From positions 1 to 6,777 of the forward strand of contig WLOZ01000101.1 in the NCBI GenBank assembly GCA_009699025.1: a stretch of 6,777 nt of DNA, read 5' to 3'. Origin of the DNA: Actinomycetota bacterium (GTDB lineage Bacteria > Actinomycetota > Actinomycetes > S36-B12 > CAIYMF01). Position numbers and translations under genes: made by a program. Of the stretch, positions 1 to 4,340 are shown piece by piece; within the stretch, counting starts at the first letter, position 1, and each line of letters opens with the position of its first letter. The notes under the pieces are model-generated. The model saw only the letters and a list, made by a program, of their open reading frames with translations. It was not told the DNA's origin and did no database searches.

Positions 1-498
1 GTACGCAGCTGGCTGGCCGACTCTGAGCTCGACTGGGAGCAGGGTGGCGAGCACACCTTCATCGTCGTGCTGCCCGGAGAGCGCAAGCAGATGACCACCA
101 CATCGGTGAAGATCGGGCCCCACTTCGTGACCGTTCAGGCCTTCGTGGCACGTCACCCCGACGAGAACGCCGCCGGACTGCACCAGTGGCTTCTCGAGCG
201 CAACCGACGCATGTACGCGGTCGCCTACTGCATCGATCAGCTTGGCGACGTGTACCTGTCGGGCCGACTCCCGCTGCACGCTGTCACCCACGACGAGCTT
301 GACAGGGTGATGGGGTCCGTACTCGACAATGCCGACGGATCGTTCAACGTCATCCTTGAGCTCGGCTTCTCGGGGGCGATCCGGCGCGAGTGGGCGTGGC
401 GGCTGTCGCGCGGGGAGCCCACCGGAAACCTCGCGGCCTTCCGCCACCTCGCCGATCCCGACGCCTTGCGCGCCGCCGAGGGCGACCTCGAACCCTGA
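1..498 (+). CDS. YbjN domain-containing protein (5' end outside window)
   Basis: The reading frame is open from base 1, so the gene starts upstream; 165 residues and a TGA stop are present. The visible part fits the YbjN / type III secretion chaperone-like fold: alternating strands (HTFIVVLPGE, KIGPHFVTVQAFVAR), then a helix followed by a strand pair (MYAVAYCIDQLGDVYLSGRLP), then a long helix ending near REWAWRLSRGE. In many actinobacteria a YbjN-domain gene sits directly before the phosphoglycerate mutase gene, close to the mycothiol glycosyltransferase mshA; the nine-base gap to gpmA here matches that arrangement and suggests co-transcription. The biochemical role is unknown; chaperone-like or stress roles have been proposed for the family. 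An internal ATG at base 67 exists but would remove the first strand of the fold, so I treat the gene as a 5' partial. The family call is fairly sure; no function is claimed. Confidence 0.85.
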   Translation, partial: VRSWLADSELDWEQGGEHTFIVVLPGERKQMTTTSVKIGPHFVTVQAFVARHPDENAAGLHQWLLERNRRMYAVAYCIDQLGDVYLSGRLPLHAVTHDELDRVMGSVLDNADGSFNVILELGFSGAIRREWAWRLSRGEPTGNLAAFRHLADPDALRAAEGDLEP

Positions 499-507
499 TC
501 GGGCAAG

Positions 508-1287
508 ATGGTGACCATGACTGATCAGCAGAACGACTCATCCACCCTGATCCTGCTGCGCCACGGCGAGAGCGAGTGGAACGCGCTTAACCTCTTCACC
601 GGGTGGGTTGACGTCAACCTCACCGACAAGGGGGTGCTCGAGGCCACGCGCGGCGGGCAGTTGCTGGCCGAGGCCGGAATCCTGCCGGACGTCGTGCACA
701 CCTCGCTACTGAAGCGTGCCATTCGTACCGCGAACCTCGCACTCGATGCCTGCGACCGGTCGTGGATTCCGGTTGTCCGCAACTGGCGGCTGAACGAGCG
801 CCACTACGGCGCACTTCAGGGCAAGGACAAAAGACAGACCCTCGAGACCTACGGCGAAGAGCAGTTCACGCTCTGGCGACGGTCGTATGACACCCCTCCG
901 CCCCCCATCGATCCAGACGACGAGTGGGCCACGGCCCACGACCCCCGTTATGCGATGCTGCCCCCCGACACGCGACCGGCAACCGAATGCCTCGCCGACG
1001 TCGTGCGTCGCATGATCCCCTACTGGGAAGACGTCATCGTCGCCGAGCACCTCGCTGCAGGCCGCACCACGATGGTGGTGGCCCACGGCAACTCACTGCG
1101 CGCCCTCGTGAAGCACCTCGACGGCATCTCCGACGACGGCATCGCTTCACTCAACATCCCCACGGGCATCCCTCTGGTGTATCGACTCGATCACGACATG
1201 CGGCCACTCGTGAAGGGCGGCGAGTACCTCGATCCAGCGGCGGCCGCGACAGCAGCAGCAGCCGTCGCCAACCAGGGCAGGTCCTGA
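508..1287 (+). CDS. gpmA: 2,3-bisphosphoglycerate-dependent phosphoglycerate mutase
   Basis: Cytosolic glycolytic and gluconeogenic enzyme interconverting 3- and 2-phosphoglycerate through a phosphohistidine. The 259-residue protein has the family landmarks in order: the [10 protein letters not shown] signature with the phosphorylated His at residue 19, the NLFTGW substrate loop (28-33), the [12 protein letters not shown] segment (97-108) with the acid/base Glu97, the second catalytic His193 in [10 protein letters not shown], and [11 protein letters not shown] near the end. The Ala-rich C-terminus after GGEYLDP is typical of actinobacterial GpmA. Length is usual for the dPGM class. Start choice is uncertain: ATG at 508 and ATG at 517 are in frame, three codons apart, and neither has a strong Shine-Dalgarno; the second would give MTDQQNDSS, closer to family lengths. 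The gene lies nine bases after the YbjN gene and is probably in its transcript. It converges with the DUF2516 gene downstream. Confidence 0.97.
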   Translation: MVTMTDQQNDSSTLILLRHGESEWNALNLFTGWVDVNLTDKGVLEATRGGQLLAEAGILPDVVHTSLLKRAIRTANLALDACDRSWIPVVRNWRLNERHYGALQGKDKRQTLETYGEEQFTLWRRSYDTPPPPIDPDDEWATAHDPRYAMLPPDTRPATECLADVVRRMIPYWEDVIVAEHLAAGRTTMVVAHGNSLRALVKHLDGISDDGIASLNIPTGIPLVYRLDHDMRPLVKGGEYLDPAAAATAAAAVANQGRS

Positions 1288-1322
1288 TCGCTGTTTCCCC
1301 CGGTCGGTTCTCGTTCGCTGAC

Positions 1323-1359
1323 TCGACGCGCAGGCCGAAGGCCAACCACCTTGCGTCGA
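1323..1359. terminator. Possible bidirectional stem-loop between convergent genes
   Basis: The gap between gpmA and the convergent DUF2516 gene holds a perfect 7-bp inverted repeat, TCGACGC (1323-1329) and GCGTCGA (1353-1359). It encloses a small hairpin GGCC-GAA-GGCC (1333-1343). The nested structure reads the same way on both strands, as expected of a shared terminator. There is no T-rich tract on either side, so it would not be a classical intrinsic terminator; U-poor hairpins are common in high-G+C actinobacteria. Confidence 0.4.
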
Positions 1360-1371
1360 TGCGACTAGCCG

Positions 1372-1647
1372 TTAGCGACCGGTAATCGCCTTGACCTTGG
1401 GCCGCACATCGACGAGGTAGAAGACCACGCCCACGGAGGCGAAGAGGCCGAAGAAGCCCACCGCGCTGAACAGCGCTGCCACCACGCCGCAGAGCGCGAG
1501 GATGAACAGCCAGAACGGCTTGGTCTGGCGATCGATGGCCGGAAACGCTTGCGTGGGTCGAATGAGCGCATCGACGAAGCACACGATGGCGCCAAGCACC
1601 ACGGCCCAACTGAGGGCTTGGACGATGAGGGCGATCAGCGGAGGCAT
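1372..1647 (-). CDS. DUF2516 family small membrane protein
   Basis: A 91-residue hydrophobic protein of unknown function that matches the DUF2516 pattern. It has an N-terminal membrane segment (about 3-25, ending FVDALIRP), then the conserved loop AFPAIDRQTKPFW (34-46), then one long or two adjacent hydrophobic stretches (about 45-80), and ends in YLVDVRPKVK. It should be an integral cytoplasmic-membrane protein with two or three spans. In mycobacteria the homologue (Rv0476, from memory) directly follows hbhA, and here the order XRE regulator, HbhA-locus protein, DUF2516 is the same. It is separated from the preceding gene by a strong hairpin, and a TAGGCT hexamer lies six bases before the ATG, so it may have its own leaderless promoter as well as read-through from the operon. 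No Shine-Dalgarno is visible. Family assignment is confident; function is not known. Confidence 0.88.
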   Translation of the reverse strand: MPPLIALIVQALSWAVVLGAIVCFVDALIRPTQAFPAIDRQTKPFWLFILALCGVVAALFSAVGFFGLFASVGVVFYLVDVRPKVKAITGR

Positions 1648-1653
1648 GACGCC

Positions 1654-1659
1654 AGCCTA
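1654..1659 (-). promoter_or_regulatory. Candidate -10 element for leaderless DUF2516 transcript
   Basis: On the minus strand the hexamer TAGGCT (TAnnnT pattern) ends exactly six bases before the ATG of the DUF2516 gene, placing a predicted transcription start on or next to the A of the start codon. There is no Shine-Dalgarno between it and the ATG. No convincing -35 is present, which is usual for many actinobacterial promoters. The geometry equals that of the XRE gene promoter in this window. Confidence 0.35.
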
Positions 1660-1677
1660 GGCGATCGGACATGAGTT

Positions 1678-1708
1678 CGGCCCGCCCCACGTCGGGTGGG
1701 ACGGGCCG
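1678..1708 (-). terminator. Strong GC-rich hairpin after the HbhA-locus gene
   Basis: CGGCCCG (1678-1684) pairs perfectly with CGGGCCG (1702-1708). After one C·A mismatch the stem continues with CCCAC (1686-1690) against GTGGG (1696-1700), closing on a five-base loop: 12 pairs in all. It starts 17 bases after the stop of the HbhA-locus gene and lies before the DUF2516 start. With no T-tract following on the minus strand, it may terminate weakly, attenuate the distal gene, or protect the upstream mRNA 3' end. Confidence 0.6.
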
Positions 1709-1725
1709 CTGCCTGCGGAGGTCGG

Positions 1726-2178
1726 TCAGACCCCCACGGCCTCACGCACGAGGGTAACTCCGTGGTTCACGGTGGACACGACGTCGGAGCCACGCTTAGC
1801 CGCAGCCGCTGCAAGATCGGTGACGAACTCGGTGGCCAGACCGGGCAGCGCGCTCACCTCGGCGACCGCCTTGTGTACGTCGAAGCCCGGGATATCAAAC
1901 GTCGGCAGGTCGAGCGAGCGCAGGTCGAGCGAGCGCAGGTCGAGCCGTGCGATGTCCTCGACCAGGGAGGCCAGAAACGACGGAGCCGCAGCCGCCGCCG
2001 CTGTGACAGCGGCAGGGGTGATGCTCGGGCGGATTCCAGCGATTCGGCGAGCGGCCGAGGGTGGGGCGTTGACCGTGGCGGTGGGCTGAGCGGCCGTCTT
2101 TGTCGCGGCCGTCTTCTTCGCCGTGGTCTTCTTCGCCGTGGTCTTCGTCGCGGTGGTCTTCTTCGGGGGGGTGGACAT
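1726..2178 (-). CDS. HbhA-locus protein with N-terminal Lys/Thr/Ala tail
   Basis: A 150-residue protein with three visible parts. Residues 1-30 are a low-complexity basic tail built from KTTAK/KKTA units with nine lysines and no acidic residue. Residues 31-70 are Ala/Pro-rich. Residues 78-101 hold a short tandem repeat, LDLRS-LDLRS-LDLPTF, followed by DIPGFD. The last 50 residues form a probable amphipathic helix region (HKAVAEVSALPGLATEFVTDLAAAAAKRGSDVVSTV). The gene lies between an Rv0474-type regulator and a DUF2516 gene, the position of the heparin-binding hemagglutinin gene hbhA in mycobacteria. HbhA carries its lysine repeats at the C-terminus; here they are at the N-terminus, so orthology is inferred from position and composition only. 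Such tails can bind polyanions (glycans, nucleic acids). There is no signal peptide. The start is well supported: AGAGGA lies upstream at good spacing and overlaps the preceding stop region, 11 bases away, implying translational coupling. Confidence 0.75.
   Translation of the reverse strand: MSTPPKKTTATKTTAKKTTAKKTAATKTAAQPTATVNAPPSAARRIAGIRPSITPAAVTAAAAAAPSFLASLVEDIARLDLRSLDLRSLDLPTFDIPGFDVHKAVAEVSALPGLATEFVTDLAAAAAKRGSDVVSTVNHGVTLVREAVGV
1906..1945. repeat. 15-bp tandem repeat inside the HbhA-locus gene
   Basis: The 15-base unit CAGGTCGAGCGAGCG occurs perfectly at 1906-1920 and 1921-1935 and is followed by a 10-base partial copy (1936-1945). On the coding (minus) strand it encodes the LDLRS pentapeptide repeat. 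Perfect identity at the DNA level suggests recent duplication or slippage, so copy number could vary between strains. Confidence 0.85.
2120..2164. repeat. 15-bp repeat array encoding the Lys/Thr/Ala tail
   Basis: Three near-identical 15-base units (GCCGTGGTCTTCTTC and variants at 2120-2134, 2135-2149, 2150-2164) encode the basic TKTTAK/KTTAK repeats at the start of the HbhA-locus protein. Units differ by one or two bases. This is a coding microsatellite, not a CRISPR array: there are no spacers. Confidence 0.8.
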
Positions 2179-2189
2179 GGTGATTCCTC

Positions 2190-2627
2190 TCAGGATGTCG
2201 CGGGCCGATCGGCTCGCTTGGTGGTCGAACGCTTGCTGGCCACCGGGGTCTCCGGCTCAGCCCGCGCGCGGGATGCGGCATTTTCGGACATGAAGGCGGT
2301 GTAGATCTCGAGCAGCACGCCGCGCTGGCGCTCGGTGAGTGTCGGGTCGGCGGCTAGGGCCACCGTGAACGACGGCGCAGGCTCACGATCCTCACGCTCC
2401 TCGAGGAAGCCTGCCTGCACGTAGAGCGTCTCGGCCGAGATTCGCAAGGCCCTGGCGATCTGGCCCAGAATTTCGGCGCTCGGGTTGCGCAGACCCCTCT
2501 CAATCTGCGAGAGGTAGGGGTTCGACACTCCACTGGTCTTGGCCAGTTGCCTCAGTGAGACCTCGGCTGCCTCCCGCTGCTCGCGGATGAAGGAACCCAG
2601 GGAGGTGACGTCGAGTCGTGCACTCAT
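2190..2627 (-). CDS. XRE-family transcriptional regulator, Rv0474-like
   Basis: A 145-residue DNA-binding protein. Residues 9-67 are a Cro/C1-type helix-turn-helix (LGSFIREQREAAEVSLRQLA, then SGVSNPYLSQIERGLRNPS, with the recognition helix around 35-44). ISAETLYVQAGFL closes the domain. A second conserved block, DPTLTERQRGVLLEIYTAFM (94-113), is shared with the actinobacterial Rv0474 group, and the last 25 residues are basic and probably disordered. In M. tuberculosis the homologue upstream of hbhA has been reported as a copper-responsive regulator (from memory); whether that ligand applies here cannot be seen. It is the first gene of the operon with the HbhA-locus protein, 11 bases apart. 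The upstream sequence shows -35 and -10 elements ending six bases before the ATG and a perfect palindrome over the start codon, which suggests leaderless expression and autoregulation. Confidence 0.92.
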   Translation of the reverse strand: MSARLDVTSLGSFIREQREAAEVSLRQLAKTSGVSNPYLSQIERGLRNPSAEILGQIARALRISAETLYVQAGFLEEREDREPAPSFTVALAADPTLTERQRGVLLEIYTAFMSENAASRARAEPETPVASKRSTTKRADRPATS

Positions 2628-2640
2628 ACCTTCAGTATGA
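2624..2640. promoter_or_regulatory. Palindromic operator candidate over the XRE start codon
   Basis: TCATACCTTCAGTATGA is a perfect inverted repeat: six-base arms (2624-2629 and 2635-2640) around a five-base centre. It covers both the -10 hexamer and the ATG of the XRE gene. A dimeric helix-turn-helix protein bound here would block transcription, so autorepression by the encoded regulator is the simplest reading. Binding is inferred, not shown. Confidence 0.55.
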
Positions 2641-2662
2641 CCCGGGGTGCTTGCACATGCAA
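2634..2662 (-). promoter_or_regulatory. Promoter of the XRE operon, predicted leaderless
   Basis: Reading the minus strand, TTGCAT (2657-2662) is followed after exactly 17 bases by CATACT (2634-2639), then six bases (GAAGGT), then the ATG. The -10 matches the sigma-70 consensus at four of six positions and the spacer length is ideal. The -35 is weak. A start about seven bases after the -10 falls on the A of ATG, so the mRNA would have no leader. GAAGG directly abuts the ATG and is too close to act as a Shine-Dalgarno. Confidence 0.55.
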
Positions 2663-2668
2663 ACGCAC
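2647..2668. promoter_or_regulatory. Imperfect inverted repeat at the -35 region
   Basis: TTGCA-CA-TGCAA (2651-2662) is a perfect five-base-arm palindrome. Outside it, GTGC (2647-2650) and GCAC (2665-2668) also pair after a two-base bulge. It overlaps the -35 element of the XRE gene and lies about 30 bases after the rsiG-like stop. It could be a second regulator site or the terminator of the BKACE-rsiG transcript. Confidence 0.4.
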
Positions 2669-2695
2669 TGCTTGCTTAAGGAAGCGGTCGGGCGC

Positions 2696-3268
2696 TCACT
2701 CTGTCGCGGACGCCGAACTTCCCTGCGCCCGCGCGAGCACATCATCGACCGACGCGAGTCCCTCGCGATACCGACGGGTGAGCTCTCCGCCCAACGCATC
2801 GGCAACCTGCTGCACCTCGCGACGAACCTCCGAGACCTCGGCCTCATGGGCGCAGAGATCGACAACCGCCTGAGCCAGTTCGTCATCGGAGCGGTGAGTG
2901 ACGTCACTCACGACTGCATCGGCGATGACCTGCTCAACGCGCCTGCGATGCTCGTCGACCCGGCTGGGCTGGGCGGTCATGTGCCGACCGGACCCGCGAA
3001 CGCCACGGTCGGGGTCGGCCAGAATTGTGGCGAGGCGCTCAACCAGATTCCCCTCACCCGGGTTGGCGCGCTGTTCGATCTCGGCCCGCACGATGTCGAG
3101 GCGCCCGTGCAGCATGCGCCGCAGGTAGGAGAGGTCGGCCTCCTCCTGATCGGCCTCACGCCGCCGATCGCGCAATTCGTCGAGTGACATCTCGGCAAGA
3201 CCGTCGAGGAAACCAGCTGCGAGCACCTTGTCGACCCTGCGATTGCCACCGACAACAGGTTTGCTCAT
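2696..3268 (-). CDS. rsiG: RsiG-like anti-sigma factor with c-di-GMP signatures
   Basis: A 190-residue, mostly helical, highly charged protein. It carries the RsiG signature E(X)3S(X)2R(X)3Q(X)3D in two places. The C-terminal copy is complete: E142, S146, R149, Q153, D157. The N-terminal copy has E43, S47, R50, then His54 where Gln is expected, then D58. In Streptomyces, RsiG binds c-di-GMP with two such motifs on an antiparallel helical pair and then holds the FliA/WhiG-type sigma factor WhiG inactive; these proteins are often annotated as aerial mycelium formation protein AmfC (from memory). The roughly 65-residue linker between the helices (about 69-125) is rich in Arg, Gly and Asp. There is no membrane segment, so it is cytoplasmic. 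Its ATG overlaps the stop of the BKACE gene (ATGA), implying translational coupling. No sigma factor gene is in the window, so the partner is unknown. Confidence 0.83.
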   Translation of the reverse strand: MSKPVVGGNRRVDKVLAAGFLDGLAEMSLDELRDRRREADQEEADLSYLRRMLHGRLDIVRAEIEQRANPGEGNLVERLATILADPDRGVRGSGRHMTAQPSRVDEHRRRVEQVIADAVVSDVTHRSDDELAQAVVDLCAHEAEVSEVRREVQQVADALGGELTRRYREGLASVDDVLARAQGSSASATE

Positions 3269-4113
3269 GACACAGCCTCCACACGCACTCGCCGCTCGCT
3301 GATGCCGAGCATAATGCGGGCCTCCTCAGTGGTGAGACGCGGTCGCAGCGCCACTTCGGCCAGCGTAGCCGCTCGCGTCACCAACTCGGCATTGCTCACC
3401 ACGGCACGACCAGGCGAATACGTGAGGGTGTCCTCCATGCCCACTCGCAGATGGCCACCGCACGAGAGCGAGGCCAGCATGACCGGCACTGACGAGCGGC
3501 CCACTCCGGTGGCCGACCACGATGCCTCCGGCGGCAGGGCCTGAACCACCGCGACCAGTGCCGCGGTGGTGGCCGGCATTCCTCCGGGCACGCCCATCAC
3601 AAGGTCTGCGTGAACCGATCCGCCAGAAGGCGGGCCGAACTTGTCGAGGAGCCGCCTCATTGCCGTCACCTGGCCTAGGTCGAAGATCTCGAACTCCGGC
3701 ACGATTTCGCGCTGCTGGGTTTGCTGGTAGAGCTCAGCCATGAACGGCCACGGGTTCATGAACACGTCATTGCCGAAATTAACCGTGCCGCAACTGAGGG
3801 AGCAGGAGTCGGGGTTGGAATCAAGAACCGCCAGTCGCGCCTCCAACGTGTCGCTGACCGAACCCCCGGTGGACACCTGAACAACGAGGTCAGTGGCCTC
3901 GCGCAGGGCGTCGACTGCAGCGGTGAGAACTCCGACATCGAGGCTGGGCTGACCGGCGGCATCACGCACGTGCACGTGGATGAGGGCCGCCCCTTCCGAC
4001 TGGCACTCGATACCCGTCTGCACCAGCGCCTCGACCGTGACCGGAAGTGACGGGGCATCGCGCGGGTCGCTCTCCGCCCCCGTGGGCGCGACGGAAATCA
4101 GAGTTCCGGGCAT
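3265..4113 (-). CDS. 3-keto-5-aminohexanoate cleavage enzyme (BKACE) family protein
   Basis: A 282-residue TIM-barrel enzyme of the DUF849/BKACE family, whose members condense a beta-keto acid with acetyl-CoA to give acetoacetate and a CoA ester, using a divalent metal (Zn in the lysine-fermentation enzyme Kce). Visible landmarks: PTGAE with Glu14; the metal-binding pair H46 and H48 in IHVHVRD; the VSTGGS loop (80-85); CGTVNFGNDVFMNP (108-121); and GGHLRVGMED (219-228), where Arg223, Glu227 (third metal ligand) and Asp228 align at a constant offset with Kce Arg226, Glu230 and Asp231. All catalytic positions appear present, so it should be active. Lysine fermentation is not implied, since BKACE substrates vary widely and no other kam/kdd genes are here. 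Its stop overlaps the rsiG-like start, and it diverges from the small ORF and DUF4388 gene. No strong Shine-Dalgarno or promoter is evident upstream. Confidence 0.9.
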   Translation of the reverse strand: MPGTLISVAPTGAESDPRDAPSLPVTVEALVQTGIECQSEGAALIHVHVRDAAGQPSLDVGVLTAAVDALREATDLVVQVSTGGSVSDTLEARLAVLDSNPDSCSLSCGTVNFGNDVFMNPWPFMAELYQQTQQREIVPEFEIFDLGQVTAMRRLLDKFGPPSGGSVHADLVMGVPGGMPATTAALVAVVQALPPEASWSATGVGRSSVPVMLASLSCGGHLRVGMEDTLTYSPGRAVVSNAELVTRAATLAEVALRPRLTTEEARIMLGISERRVRVEAVS

Positions 4114-4198
4114 GTCCCCATGGTGCCACGCTCACGGCCCGTGCGCAGCACCCCTGAATGTCCGGTTCATCCCAGAGGACTTTGGTCCCGAAAATGTT

Positions 4199-4208
4199 CC
4201 CTCGAGGG
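4199..4208. promoter_or_regulatory. CCCTCGAGGG palindrome in the divergent intergenic region
   Basis: A perfect 10-base palindrome lies immediately before the strong ribosome binding site at 4211-4217, in the gap between the divergent BKACE and DUF4388 transcripts. It could be a regulator site or a short stem in the mRNA leader. In DNA this rich in G+C a 10-base palindrome is only weakly significant. Confidence 0.25.
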
Positions 4209-4210
4209 GT

Positions 4211-4217
4211 TAAGGAG
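4211..4217 (+). promoter_or_regulatory. Strong Shine-Dalgarno for the 38-codon small ORF
   Basis: TAAGGAG lies six bases before ATG 4224. The longer stretch AAGGAGTGGATC nearly copies the full anti-Shine-Dalgarno complement AAGGAGGTGATC. It is the strongest ribosome binding site in the window, and it serves a reading frame that ends on the next gene's start codon, which is the main argument that the small ORF is translated. Confidence 0.7.
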
Positions 4218-4223
4218 TGGATC

Positions 4224-4340
4224 ATGGGTGCCGAAGTAGTACATGACCGGGAGAGGGCTCCTGCATTTCCACGAGTAAGGGAGGATCGGTTCACGATGCT
4301 TGGGCTCGCGCGTCAACCGAATCAGGTGGTGACGACATGA
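4224..4340 (+). CDS. Putative 38-residue small protein or leader peptide
   Basis: I do not recognise this product. The frame opens at ATG 4224, six bases after the strong Shine-Dalgarno TAAGGAG, and ends at TGA 4338-4340, which overlaps the start codon of the DUF4388 gene in an ATGA junction. The peptide begins MGAEVVHDRERAPAFP and ends LARQPNQVVTT: hydrophilic, with seven Arg/Lys, no membrane segment and no signal peptide. An in-frame ATG at 4296, preceded by AGGGAGG, could give a 14-residue form. The position suggests either a small protein encoded in the same operon or a leader whose translation couples to the downstream gene. Against it: no known family, and short ORFs arise easily. The frame continues upstream without stops to ATG 4158, but that start lacks a ribosome site. 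Confidence 0.5.
   Translation: MGAEVVHDRERAPAFPRVREDRFTMLGLARQPNQVVTT
4324..4329 (+). promoter_or_regulatory. Ribosome binding site of the DUF4388 gene
   Basis: AGGTGG lies seven bases before ATG 4337 and fixes that start. Because it sits within the last codons of the small ORF, ribosomes finishing the small ORF would pass over it, which fits translational coupling. Confidence 0.6.

Noticed and set aside
1151..1690. 179-codon minus-strand frame covering the end of gpmA and DUF2516
   Set aside because: It overlaps two well-supported genes and has no domain; the DUF2516 frame explains the region better.
2085..2164. Repeat array as a possible CRISPR
   Set aside because: Units are 15 bases, contiguous and in frame with a Lys/Thr/Ala-coding tail; there are no spacers.
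1696..2304. 202-codon plus-strand frame, extremely Arg/Gly-rich
   Set aside because: It mirrors the Lys/Thr/Ala repeats and the XRE tail on the other strand; the RRGLLRRGLRRGG pattern is the antisense reading of the 15-bp array.
2618..3187. 189-codon plus-strand frame opposite the rsiG-like gene
   Set aside because: Antisense to a protein with two signature motifs; no ribosome site or known domain.
4114..4223. Divergent promoters, including a GGGAAC motif read on the minus strand (an ECF-type -35)
   Set aside because: No matching -10 at proper spacing; plus-strand candidates (TTCATC with GAAAAT) match poorly. Not reported as features.
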